Program-made: the position numbers and the translations under genes
The notes under the pieces: generated by a model
The model's database searches: none
The model's input: only the letters and a program-made list of their open reading frames with translations
Told to the model about the DNA's origin: nothing
Source: an uncultured Faecalibacterium sp.
Lineage (GTDB): Bacteria > Bacillota > Clostridia > Oscillospirales > Ruminococcaceae
Length of the DNA: 47,873 nt
Reading direction: 5' to 3'
Assembly: GCA_904394215.1 (NCBI GenBank)
Contig: CAJFNF010000027.1
Location: 1-47,873 of the forward strand
Part shown: piece after piece, positions 40,844 through 47,873 of the stretch
Layout of the letters: every line of letters begins with the position of its first letter
Numbering within the stretch: the stretch's first letter is position 1

Positions 40844-43800
40844 GTGAAAAAGACCTATCGCAAAAATATGTGGCGGGAACTTTCTGCCAGCAAAAGCCGC
40901 TTCGCCTCGGTATTCGGGATTGTGCTGCTGGGGGTCATGATGCTCTCCGGCCTGCTCAGCGTTGCTCCCGGCATGCGGGGTGCAGGCCAGGCCTGGTACA
41001 CCCAGCAGAATGTCTTTGACATCCGGGTGGTGTCCACCCTGGGCCTCAGCGGCAAGGACATCGACGCCATCTCCTCCATCGAGGGAGTGGAGGCCGTCAT
41101 GCCGGTCAAATCGGTGGACTGCGAGGGCAGCTACCGGGGCGGCAACACCCTGGCCGTCCGGATCCAGCAGCTGCCCGCCTACCCCACCCTGGCTGAAACA
41201 TCCAACATGAACCGCCTGGTTCTGGAAGATGGCCGGATGCCCGAGGCAGCCGGCGAGTGCGTGGTCCAGGTGCTGGACACCGCCTCCGCTTCCAGCATCC
41301 GGCTGGGGGATGCCATCACCCTCACCGGCGACACAGGGCTGGACACCGACACCCTGACGGTGGTGGGGTTTGTGAAAGATCCCCTCTACTTTTCCAATGA
41401 GACCGAGAGCACCACAGCCGGCAACGGCGCCCTGGGGATGGCCATTTATGTGGCGGACGGCAGCCTGTCCATGGATTACTACGCCTCCTGCTACATCAAG
41501 GTGGCGGGCGCCGATCAGTACGACAACTATTCCGACGAGTATCAGCAGGCGGTGGACACCGTCAAGGACCGCCTGGAAGCCATCAGCGCCCGGCAGGCGG
41601 CCCAGCGGCGGGATGACCTCATTGACTCTGCCCAGGCCCAGCTGGATGAGGCCCGCTCCGCCTTTGAAGAGAAGGAGGCCGAGGCCCAGGCCCAGCTGGC
41701 CGACGCCCAGCAGAAGCTGGACGAGGCCAAAGCCAAACTGGATCAGGGCGAGGCCGAATACGCCAGCGGCCTGCAGGAGCTGGAGGCCCAGAAGGCTGCC
41801 CTGCCCGACTCCATGGCCAGCGGCGCCGACCAGCTGGTGGATGCCCAGTCCCAGGTGCTGGACTTTGAGCAGCAGCTGGAGCAGATCAAGCAGCTGGTCA
41901 CCCTCAAGAGCGTAGCCGACCCCATGCTGGGCTACGCCGAGGATATCCTCCAGAATGCCGAGGCCGCCCTGGAAGAGGCCGAGCCGGAGGATGTGAACTA
42001 TGTGGAGCTCCGGGATCTGCTGGCCCGGGCCCAGGCCCTCTACGATTCCACCTACCAGCAGCTGGCGGACTACCAGGCCCAGCTGGACCAGGGCAAGCAG
42101 CAGATGTACCAGCAGGGGCTGATCTCTTCCCCCAATCTCTCCAACGAGGAGCTGGTCACCGAGGCGGAGGCCGCCCTGAAGCAGATGAAGCTCCAGGTGC
42201 TGGAAGGCCAGCTGGCCCTCAACACCGGCAACGCCCAGGCCTGGACCTCCTTTGACGCCGCTGAAAAACAGCTGGAAGACGCCCGGGCCCAGCTGGACGA
42301 AGGCTGGGATTCCTACAACCAGGGCGCCGCCGAATTTGCCCGGCAGAAGGCCGACGCCGAGGCCCAGCTGGCCGATGCCCGCCAGCAGCTGAACGACGCC
42401 GCCGAGCAGGTGGACGACATCACCGCCGGCGAGTGGTATGTGCTGGATCGGGACAGCGTGGTTTCGATGGTGATGTTCGAGCAGAACGCCGACCGGATCG
42501 AATCCATCGCCCGGGTATTCCCCCTGTTCTTCTTCCTGGTGGCGGCCCTGGTGGCCAGCACCACCATGACCCGGATGGTGGAGGAAAACCGCACCCAGAT
42601 GGGCACCTTCAAGGCCCTGGGCTACAGCAGCCATGAGATTACAGCCAAGTATATGGTCTACGGCATCACCGCCGGGCTGCTGGGCTGCATCGCAGGCATG
42701 CTGCTGGGCTTCTACGGCCTGCCTTCGGTCATCTGGTTTGCCTATTCCACCGTCTTTGACCTGCCCACCTTCCGGCTCAAGATTTATCCGCTGTTGGCTG
42801 TCATGAGCATCCTCATCAGCACCGGCGTGGTGGGCCTGGCCACCCTGGCAGCCTGCCGGGTCTCCCTGCGGGAGAAGCCGGCCGCCCTGCTGCTCCCCCG
42901 GGCCCCCGCCGCCGGCAAGCGGATTTTCCTGGAGCGGATCCGTCCCCTGTGGCGCCGGATGACCTTCTCCCAAAAGACCACCGCCCGCAACCTGTTCCGC
43001 TATAAGAAGCGGTTCTATATGACGGTGCTGGGCGTGGCGGGCTGTACTGCCCTGATGCTCATCGGCTTCGGCCTCCAGGATTCCATCGTGGAGATTGTCA
43101 GCCAGCAGTACGGCGTCATACAGAAGGCCGATTTGTCCATTTCCCTGTCCAGCGGCAAGGCCCTGGACCTGGAGGGCGATGGCAGCCTCACCGACACCCT
43201 CACCTCCCGGGAGGAAGTGGAGAGCTGGGGCGCCTTCTATACCCGCACCGTCTCGGTATCCGACACCAGCGACAGCACCAACGAGCTCAGCGTCACCCTG
43301 GTGGCCGCTGACTCGCCCCAGAAGCTCACCGAGTACTTCACCCTGGAAAACCGCTTTGGCGGGGATCTGGACTTCACCGACGGCAGTGTGGTCCTCTCTG
43401 AAAAGACCGCCGAACTGCTGGGCCTGTCGGCCGGGGACTCGTTCTGGGTCCAGAGTACCGACGGCACCTGGGTGGAGCTGACCCTTACCGGCGTGGCGAA
43501 AAACTATCTGGGGGCTTACCTGTATGTTACCCGGGATACCCTCGGCAAACTGGTTTCCGACCCCGCCTGGAACACGGTCTATGCGGTCACATCCTGCCAG
43601 GATGACACCCAGCGGGAAATCCTCAGCACCATCCTTCTGGACTGCAACTACGTGTCCAGCACCTCCTTCACTGCCGACGCAGCCGCCATGTATGACAGCA
43701 CCATCACCTGCATCAACTACGTGGTCCTGCTGATCATCGCCTGCGCGGCGGCCCTGGCAGCGGTGGTGCTGTACAATCTGATCAGCGTCAACATTGGCGA

Positions 43801-44113
43801 GCGGAAAAAGGAGCTGGCCACCATCAAGGTGCTGGGCTTCTTCGATAAGGAGGTCTACCGCTACATCTTCCGTGAGATCGAGCTGCTGAGCGTCATCGGC
43901 GCGGTGCTGGGCCTGATCATCGGCGCCCCCCTCCACCAGTTTGTGATCCGGACGGTGGAGTCGGAACAGATGATGTTCATCCGCACCCTGGAACCCACCA
44001 GCTTTGTGTACAGCGTGGCTTTGACTTTGCTGTTCACGGTGGTGGTCTGCCGGATGATGCGGCGCCAGGTCCGCAGCATCAGCATGGTGGAGAGCATGAA
44101 GGCCCCCGAATAA
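40844..44113 (+). CDS. Large FtsX-domain ABC permease with extracytoplasmic coiled coil
   Basis: A 1089-residue permease, partner of the preceding ATPase. A membrane helix near the N-terminus (FASVFGIVLLGVMMLSGLL) is followed by an outside MacB-like domain (about 50-240), then ~250 residues of Ala/Gln/Leu/Glu-rich coiled coil (for example AQAQLADAQQKLDEAKAKLD), an FtsX core with three helices (about 555-680), a second helix (about 725), a second periplasmic-type domain and a final FtsX core (about 960-1080). Such permeases with long coiled coils move lipids, peptides or hydrophobic molecules or act on wall hydrolases; the cargo is unknown. The start is GTG at 40844 with a weak ribosome site, so coupling to the ATPase gene is likely. 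Confidence 0.92.
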   Translation: MKKTYRKNMWRELSASKSRFASVFGIVLLGVMMLSGLLSVAPGMRGAGQAWYTQQNVFDIRVVSTLGLSGKDIDAISSIEGVEAVMPVKSVDCEGSYRGGNTLAVRIQQLPAYPTLAETSNMNRLVLEDGRMPEAAGECVVQVLDTASASSIRLGDAITLTGDTGLDTDTLTVVGFVKDPLYFSNETESTTAGNGALGMAIYVADGSLSMDYYASCYIKVAGADQYDNYSDEYQQAVDTVKDRLEAISARQAAQRRDDLIDSAQAQLDEARSAFEEKEAEAQAQLADAQQKLDEAKAKLDQGEAEYASGLQELEAQKAALPDSMASGADQLVDAQSQVLDFEQQLEQIKQLVTLKSVADPMLGYAEDILQNAEAALEEAEPEDVNYVELRDLLARAQALYDSTYQQLADYQAQLDQGKQQMYQQGLISSPNLSNEELVTEAEAALKQMKLQVLEGQLALNTGNAQAWTSFDAAEKQLEDARAQLDEGWDSYNQGAAEFARQKADAEAQLADARQQLNDAAEQVDDITAGEWYVLDRDSVVSMVMFEQNADRIESIARVFPLFFFLVAALVASTTMTRMVEENRTQMGTFKALGYSSHEITAKYMVYGITAGLLGCIAGMLLGFYGLPSVIWFAYSTVFDLPTFRLKIYPLLAVMSILISTGVVGLATLAACRVSLREKPAALLLPRAPAAGKRIFLERIRPLWRRMTFSQKTTARNLFRYKKRFYMTVLGVAGCTALMLIGFGLQDSIVEIVSQQYGVIQKADLSISLSSGKALDLEGDGSLTDTLTSREEVESWGAFYTRTVSVSDTSDSTNELSVTLVAADSPQKLTEYFTLENRFGGDLDFTDGSVVLSEKTAELLGLSAGDSFWVQSTDGTWVELTLTGVAKNYLGAYLYVTRDTLGKLVSDPAWNTVYAVTSCQDDTQREILSTILLDCNYVSSTSFTADAAAMYDSTITCINYVVLLIIACAAALAAVVLYNLISVNIGERKKELATIKVLGFFDKEVYRYIFREIELLSVIGAVLGLIIGAPLHQFVIRTVESEQMMFIRTLEPTSFVYSVALTLLFTVVVCRMMRRQVRSISMVESMKAPE

Positions 44114-44169
44114 CCCGAATCATTCGATCTGCGGCAAAATCCCGGCCTGTAGGGAGAGTTTACAAAAGA

Positions 44170-44199
44170 TTCATAGATTCAAAACAGTTTATGTATAAA
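44170..44199 (+). promoter_or_regulatory. Putative promoter of candidate small RNA
   Basis: TTCATA (44170-44175), 18-base spacer, TATAAA (44194-44199), in an A/T-rich patch after the permease gene. Confidence 0.4.
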
Positions 44200-44201
44200 T
44201 C

Positions 44202-44336
44202 TTTGGTATCCTAGAGTCACAGAGAGGGCGGGGCCGCAACCGCCCCCTGTAAGACACATGATTCCTCCTCATACCAAACCGAATACCGCAATAAACCGTC
44301 CCGTGCAGCCGCAAGCGCGGGACGGTTTCCTTTTTC
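44202..44336 (+). ncRNA. Candidate structured small RNA with own terminator
   Basis: No credible open frame. TTTGGTAT (44202-44209) pairs perfectly with ATACCAAA (44271-44278), closing a domain with an inner hairpin at 44219-44250 (ACAG/CTGT below GGGCGG/CCGCCC). A single-stranded pyrimidine tract ATTCCTCCTC (44261-44270), complementary to Shine-Dalgarno sequences, precedes the closing strand. An intrinsic terminator ends the unit. Long-range pairing, an anti-SD tract, a promoter-like sequence and a terminator together suggest a trans-acting regulatory RNA; a structured 3' UTR of the permease mRNA is the alternative. No known RNA family recognised. Confidence 0.45.
44293..44336 (+). terminator. 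Intrinsic terminator of candidate RNA / ABC operon
   Basis: AAACCGTCCCG (44293-44303) pairs with CGGGACGGTTT (44318-44328), followed by CCTTTTT. Confidence 0.85.
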
Positions 44337-44447
44337 ATTTCCGGTGATTTTCTTTCCCCAGGCTGCGGGGTTTGCCGGAGTTTTTAAAAAATTCGACAGG
44401 ATAACGCAGAAATCGAGGCTCGGAGCAATGGTTTGCAAATTTATCAT

Positions 44448-44476
44448 TTGTAATGTCTTTGCTTTTATGTTATACT
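44448..44476 (+). promoter_or_regulatory. Promoter of the 96-residue gene
   Basis: TTGTAA (44448-44453), 17-base spacer, TATACT (44471-44476), about 75 bases before the ATG. Confidence 0.65.
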
Positions 44477-44551
44477 AAAAGAAAAATTTACAATCGGCCC
44501 GGCTGGCCGTTTTTGCGGCCGGCAGGCTTCAAAGATAAGGGAGGCTTTGGA

Positions 44552-44842
44552 ATGTCCTATAAACCAAAAATGACCTATAAAGGCAAGCCCCTCGTCCGCA
44601 AGGACAATGAGCTCTATTATGGCTGGATGACGGATCCCTATGTGCTGTACCTTCAGATCCTGTCCACTGTCCAGGCCGATGGCGCCGAGACGCCCGACAA
44701 AGTCCAGGTGACCCTGCTGTCCACCGATCTGTCCAAGTCGATGAAGGAGCGCACCGCCCGCCAGTCTGTCCGCCATGGGCTGTACAACGCCCTGGACATC
44801 GGCTCCATCTGGCTGGAAAAGGCCCTGGCCGCCACCCGCTGA
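44552..44842 (+). CDS. Small conserved-looking protein of unknown function
   Basis: A 96-residue soluble protein, MSYKPKMTYKGKPLVRKDNE at the N-terminus, then YYGWMTDPYVLYLQILSTVQ, a Val/Leu strand with VQVTLLSTDLSKSMKERTAR and a helical end YNALDIGSIWLEKALAATR. No signal or membrane segment. Codon use matches neighbours, it has a clean promoter, an AGGGAGG site seven to eight bases before the ATG and a strong terminator, so it is very likely a real gene. Function not recognised. Confidence 0.78.
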   Translation: MSYKPKMTYKGKPLVRKDNELYYGWMTDPYVLYLQILSTVQADGAETPDKVQVTLLSTDLSKSMKERTARQSVRHGLYNALDIGSIWLEKALAATR

Positions 44843-44856
44843 ATCCAAACCTGCAG

Positions 44857-44900
44857 CAAAAAATCCCCCGCCCCGGTTTTCACCGGGCGGGGGATTTTCT
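44857..44900 (+). terminator. Bidirectional terminator
   Basis: AAATCCCCCGCCCCGG (44861 on) pairs with CCGGGCGGGGGATTTT around TTTTCA; A- and T-runs flank it, so it can serve the 96-residue gene and, leftward, the efp / CD1247-type operon. Confidence 0.9.
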
Positions 44901-44923
44901 TGTTGAAAACAGTGGGGGAAGGA

Positions 44924-45481
44924 TCAGTCTTCCTCGGGCAGATCAATTTCCAGCGGCTTGCCGCAGCCCGAGCAGTGGGCATTGCCCGACAGAAGGGTGT
45001 CCTCGTCCAGCACCGTCACGGTGCCGCACAGGGGGCAGGTGACCTCATAGCTGGCATCTTCCGGCTGCTCTTCCTCGTCCTCGGGCTCTTCGCCCTCCTC
45101 CGAGTCATCCAGGGCTACCTCAAAAGTGCAGCCGCAGTTGGTGCAGAAAGCTTCGCCGGCGTCCAGGTCCTCTTCGGTGACATAGACTGTCTCGCCGCAA
45201 TTGGGGCACTCCACCTCATAGCAGGGTGCCTCGGAATCATCCTCCTCATCTTCATCCTCGTCCTCATAGACGTCTGCCTGCAGCTCCTCCACGTCGCTGC
45301 GCAGCAGATCCAGATGATCCTCAGCCTGGGTGATGTCCTGTTCCATGGTCTTGATGGCCCCGGCCATCTCCACCAGCAGGTCGCTCATTGCGTGAAAAAC
45401 TTTGCCTTCCTTGGTGGACTCGTCCAGCTCCAGGCCTTCCAGCAGTCCCTGCAAATAGGCAGCTTTTTCAAACAGTTCCAT
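44924..45481 (-). CDS. CD1247-type N-terminal domain protein with two zinc ribbons
   Basis: A 185-residue acidic protein. The N-terminal 65 residues (MELFEKAAYLQGLLEGLELD and following helices) match the CD1247 N-terminal domain known in Clostridia. An acidic linker (EDEDEDEEDD) leads to a four-cysteine ribbon (CPNC ... CTNC, about 90-118), a second acidic linker and another ribbon (CPLC ... CSGC, about 150-175). Function is unknown; it follows efp by about 90 bases, suggesting a link to translation or RNA polymerase (inference). ATG at 45481. Confidence 0.85.
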   Translation of the reverse strand: MELFEKAAYLQGLLEGLELDESTKEGKVFHAMSDLLVEMAGAIKTMEQDITQAEDHLDLLRSDVEELQADVYEDEDEDEEDDSEAPCYEVECPNCGETVYVTEEDLDAGEAFCTNCGCTFEVALDDSEEGEEPEDEEEQPEDASYEVTCPLCGTVTVLDEDTLLSGNAHCSGCGKPLEIDLPEED

Positions 45482-45572
45482 ACTCTATCCCTCCAGCCGG
45501 GGAGGCCGCAGCCTCCCTGTAATTCAAAAAGCCGGACCGGCGGTCAGTCCGCGGGCCCGGCTCACTGTCAGA

Positions 45573-46130
45573 TTAGACGCGCTCCATATACTCGCCGGTG
45601 CGGGTATCGATGCGGATGACGTCGCCCTCGTTGATGAACAGGGGGACGCGGATGGTAGCACCAGTCTCCAGGGTAGCGGGCTTCAGGGTGTTGGTGGCAG
45701 TGTTGCCGCGGATGCCCGGCTCGGTCTCGGTGACGGTCAGCTCAATGAAGTTGGGGATCTCAACGCTGAAGACCTTGCCCTTGTAGGACAGCAGCTTGCA
45801 GACCTCGTTCTCCTTGCAGAACTTGAAGTTATCGGGCACATCGCTTGCGTTGACGGGGATGTCATCGTAAGTCTCGTTGTCCATGAAGTGGTACAGGTCG
45901 CCGTCCTGGTAGCTGTAGGTCACGTCACGGCGCTCGATGAACGCCTGGGGGAACTTGGCGGTGGGGTTGTAGCTGGTCTCGATAACGGCACCAGTGATAA
46001 CGTTCTTGGTCTTGGTGCGGACAAAGGCAGCGCCCTTGCCGGGCTTGACGTGCTGGAACTCAACGACCTGGAGAACCTGGCCGTCCTGCTCAAAGGTCAC
46101 GCCATTGCGAAATTCGCCTGCAGAAATCAT
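45573..46130 (-). CDS. efp: Elongation factor P
   Basis: Binds stalled ribosomes between P and E sites to promote peptide bonds at polyproline runs. The 185 residues have the three beta-barrel domains: [20 protein letters not shown], the tip loop [12 protein letters not shown] with Lys32 at the position modified in many bacteria, and the C-terminal signature near [20 protein letters not shown]. The start is ATG at 46130 with GGAGG; upstream Met codons give non-family residues. No EpmA, YmfI or rhamnosylation gene is nearby. Confidence 0.97.
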   Translation of the reverse strand: MISAGEFRNGVTFEQDGQVLQVVEFQHVKPGKGAAFVRTKTKNVITGAVIETSYNPTAKFPQAFIERRDVTYSYQDGDLYHFMDNETYDDIPVNASDVPDNFKFCKENEVCKLLSYKGKVFSVEIPNFIELTVTETEPGIRGNTATNTLKPATLETGATIRVPLFINEGDVIRIDTRTGEYMERV

Positions 46131-46177
46131 AAGGAATTCCTCCATCAATTTAGTATCTCATGCTCACGCAAGGGGCC

Positions 46178-47050
46178 TTAGGACGCCCCGTTTGCCGCGG
46201 CTTTCCAGATCTGCTGCATGGTGCGGGCATCCTCAGCCTGGGTGCCGGCACTCTCGCAGATGATCACCGGCGTCAGCTTCCGCTGGGCGATCAGTTCCAG
46301 CAGCGGCGCCGGTTCGGGGCCGTACTGGGTCTCGGCAAAGGTCCAGTGGCGCTTTTCGCCGCCGGCGGAAAATTCAATCCGGGAAAAGTGGACATGGAAC
46401 TGCCGCGCCCGGTCATCGCCCAGCGCCTCACCCATCCGGTCGAGAATGGCGGCATAGTCCTCTTTGCCCCGGATGCCCCCCAGGGTCCGGGCGTTCAAGT
46501 GCCCGAAGTCGATGCAGGGCACCAGGCGCTTGTCCACCTGGCACAGGGCCAGGACCTCTTCCAGGTCCCCCAGCTGGCCGATTTTGCCCAGGGTCTCGGG
46601 GCACAGGGTCATGTCCCCATACCCCGCCTCGTCCAGGGCTTCCATGGCCCGGCGCAGGGTATCCAGGGCCTTGTCCAGGGCGGCCTCCCGGCTCTGCTTG
46701 CCGCAGCTGCCGGGGTGGAAGATCACCCGCCGGCCCCCCAGGGCCCGGCACAGCTCGCAGCTCTGGAGCAGGTAGCGGATGCTGCCCAGGCGTTTTTCCT
46801 CGTCCAGGCTGGACATGCTGATATAGTAAGGGGCATGGACGCTGAACACCATCCCCTTTTCCGCTGCCAGGGCGGCCATCTTCCGGGCCTTGTCCCCGGC
46901 CAGCCGGACCCCGTGGCCGCACTGGTATTCAAAGGCGTTGAGGCCCATGCCGGCGGTGTAGGCCGGGATGTCCAGGCTGGTCTTGTAGCCCTGGGCGGCG
47001 AAGCTGTCCCCCATGCCGGCGGGACCAAAGCGGATCACAGATTCACTCAC
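46178..47050 (-). CDS. Endonuclease IV-like TIM-barrel protein
   Basis: A 290-residue xylose isomerase-like TIM barrel of the AP endonuclease family 2 (Nfo) group. Metal-ligand positions of endonuclease IV can be followed: VHAPYYISM, VIFHPGS, LCPETLGK, CIDFGHLNA, FHVHFS and IICESAG. The DxH pair that binds the third zinc appears as KRHW, so the Asp may be missing and AP endonuclease activity is uncertain. Start: GTG at 47050 overlapping the yqeG stop (GTGA), implying coupling; an ATG 12 codons in is a less likely alternative. Confidence 0.8.
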   Translation of the reverse strand: MSESVIRFGPAGMGDSFAAQGYKTSLDIPAYTAGMGLNAFEYQCGHGVRLAGDKARKMAALAAEKGMVFSVHAPYYISMSSLDEEKRLGSIRYLLQSCELCRALGGRRVIFHPGSCGKQSREAALDKALDTLRRAMEALDEAGYGDMTLCPETLGKIGQLGDLEEVLALCQVDKRLVPCIDFGHLNARTLGGIRGKEDYAAILDRMGEALGDDRARQFHVHFSRIEFSAGGEKRHWTFAETQYGPEPAPLLELIAQRKLTPVIICESAGTQAEDARTMQQIWKAAANGAS

Positions 47051-47550
47051 AGCAGCTTCCCTCCCCGGTCATAATAAGCCTGCCAGTGGCTGCGCTCCCA
47101 TTTGCGCTTGAGCTTGACCTGGGCGCCCCGGTCGGGGCCCCGGGGCACCACCATCAGCGCCGGGATGCCGTAGAGGGCCGCAGCCAGGCGGTCAGCGTAG
47201 AGCTGATCCCCCACCATGGCCATCTCTTTCCGGCGGACGCCAAGGCGGCGCCGGGCCACCGACAGGCCGAGGGTCAGGGGCTTGGCAGCCCAGCAGACAT
47301 AGTCCAGCCCCACCTTCCGGGCAAAGGGCGCCACCCGCTTGGGGGTGCCGTTGGAGACGATGGTCAGCCGGACCCCGGCTTTGCGCATGGTGTCCAGCCA
47401 GGCCGCCACATCTGCGCTGAGCTCCTGGCTGCCGTCGCCGGTGAGGGTGTTGTCAATATCCAGCACCAGGGCCTTGATCCCCTTGCCTGCCAGAAAGGCC
47501 GGGGTGATATGGGTCACATCCTGAAATACATATTCGGGGGTGATGAGCAT
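47047..47550 (-). CDS. yqeG: YqeG family HAD-IIIA phosphatase
   Basis: A 167-residue HAD superfamily phosphatase. Motif I is LVLDIDNTLTGDG (nucleophile and acid/base Asp), motif II TIVSNGT, motif III Lys in AAKPLTLGL and motif IV GDQLYADRLAA. YqeG is widely conserved in Firmicutes and related to phosphatidylglycerophosphate phosphatases; its substrate here is unproven. The ATG at 47550 follows AAGGAGG; the longer upstream frame runs into the rpsU terminator. It overlaps the next gene by four bases. Confidence 0.93.
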   Translation of the reverse strand: MLITPEYVFQDVTHITPAFLAGKGIKALVLDIDNTLTGDGSQELSADVAAWLDTMRKAGVRLTIVSNGTPKRVAPFARKVGLDYVCWAAKPLTLGLSVARRRLGVRRKEMAMVGDQLYADRLAAALYGIPALMVVPRGPDRGAQVKLKRKWERSHWQAYYDRGGKLL

Positions 47551-47585
47551 AACAGCAGCCTCCTTTGCAGGCAGCAGGTCAACAA

Positions 47586-47620
47586 AAATGGGAGAACCCT
47601 GAACAGGGTTCTCCCACATC
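47586..47620 (-). terminator. Terminator of rpsU
   Basis: Read leftward, TGGGAGAACCCTG and CAGGGTTCTCCCA (47589-47616) pair around TT, followed by TTTTTGTTG. Some readthrough to yqeG is likely as no clear promoter separates them. Confidence 0.85.
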
Positions 47621-47665
47621 GGCGTTAGCAACGCAGCGGTCATCAGGACCGTGGGCAAAGCTCAA

Positions 47666-47842
47666 TTACTTGTACTTGCGCTTGCGGGCCGCTTCAGACT
47701 TCTTCTTACGGCGCACAGAGGGCTTCTCGTAAGCCTCGCGCTTACGAACCTCTGCGAGCACGCCGCTGCGGGCAGTGCTCCGCTTAAAGCGACGCAGTGC
47801 GCTTTCCAGCGACTCGCCCTCTTTAACACGAATTTCCGACAT
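47666..47842 (-). CDS. rpsU: 30S ribosomal protein S21
   Basis: A 58-residue basic protein, [20 protein letters not shown], followed by the conserved [20 protein letters not shown] and [19 protein letters not shown]21 sits near the anti-Shine-Dalgarno end of 16S rRNA and helps initiation. Its length fits the family. GGGAGGG precedes the ATG at 47842. The promoter lies beyond the window. Confidence 0.97.
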   Translation of the reverse strand: MSEIRVKEGESLESALRRFKRSTARSGVLAEVRKREAYEKPSVRRKKKSEAARKRKYK

Positions 47843-47873
47843 CTTATCCCTCCCTTGGACCGTGAGGCGGGAA

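Noticed and set aside
40163-43936. A 1257-codon open frame on the minus strand opposite the ABC operon
   Set aside because: It spans two real genes on the other strand and has the typical composition of an antisense shadow; no ribosome site or domain.
1-47873. CRISPR arrays, transposases, integrases, tRNA and rRNA genes
   Set aside because: I saw no regularly spaced repeats, no transposase or recombinase motifs and no tRNA cloverleaf or rRNA sequence in the window.

Overview
The window looks like a chromosomal segment of a GC-rich gut Clostridia, most like the Oscillospiraceae (Faecalibacterium / Gemmiger / Subdoligranulum type). That is inferred from gene content, strong G/C at third codon positions, AGGAGG-type ribosome sites, CIRCE and T-box regulation and CD1247-type and DUF5685 proteins; no rRNA is present to prove it. 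I see no phage, insertion sequence, CRISPR array or tRNA.
Layout: 0.1-1.6 kb, two tandem Hsp20 genes, each under a CIRCE element overlapping a near-consensus sigma-A promoter. 1.7-2.3 kb, an orphan BlaI/MecI-type repressor with repeated TACATTTGTA-type sites. 2.4-4.7 kb, serC-serA. 4.8-17.8 kb, a leftward division and cell wall (dcw) cluster: mraZ, rsmH, ftsL-like, PASTA-type class B PBP, murF, a degenerate mraY, ftsW, murG, ftsQ/divIB-like and murE in last place, with no murD, murC, murB, ftsA or ftsZ. 17.9-19.0 kb, rsmD and a coiled-coil gene. 19.2-21.6 kb, a complete GH2 protein lacking both catalytic glutamates. 21.8-23.9 kb, zinc ribbon, DUF5685 and J-domain genes. 24.0-26.8 kb, trkA-trkH potassium uptake. 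26.9-31.6 kb (leftward), cysteine desulfurase, thiI, cinA and a frameshifted CinA-like membrane protein. 31.8-32.8 kb, an anchored SGNH hydrolase. 32.9-34.5 kb, ilvA-ridA. 34.7-39.6 kb, a T-box-controlled leuA-leuC-leuD-leuB operon with leuA broken by an internal deletion. 40.1-44.1 kb, an ABC ATPase and large FtsX-type permease. 44.2-44.3 kb, a candidate structured small RNA. 44.5-47.9 kb, a small unknown gene and then, leftward, rpsU, yqeG, an endonuclease IV-like TIM barrel, efp and a CD1247-type zinc ribbon gene.
The genes combine stress response, serine, threonine and leucine metabolism, peptidoglycan synthesis and division, ion uptake, tRNA thiolation and translation. The strongest anomalies are the two intact genes that kept their family fold but lost catalytic residues (MraY-like and GH2), the broken leuA behind an apparently intact T-box, the frameshifted CinA-like gene next to cinA, the orphan BlaI-type repressor with three operator-like sites, a three-repeat MraZ-box array, and the structured RNA candidate at 44.2 kb.
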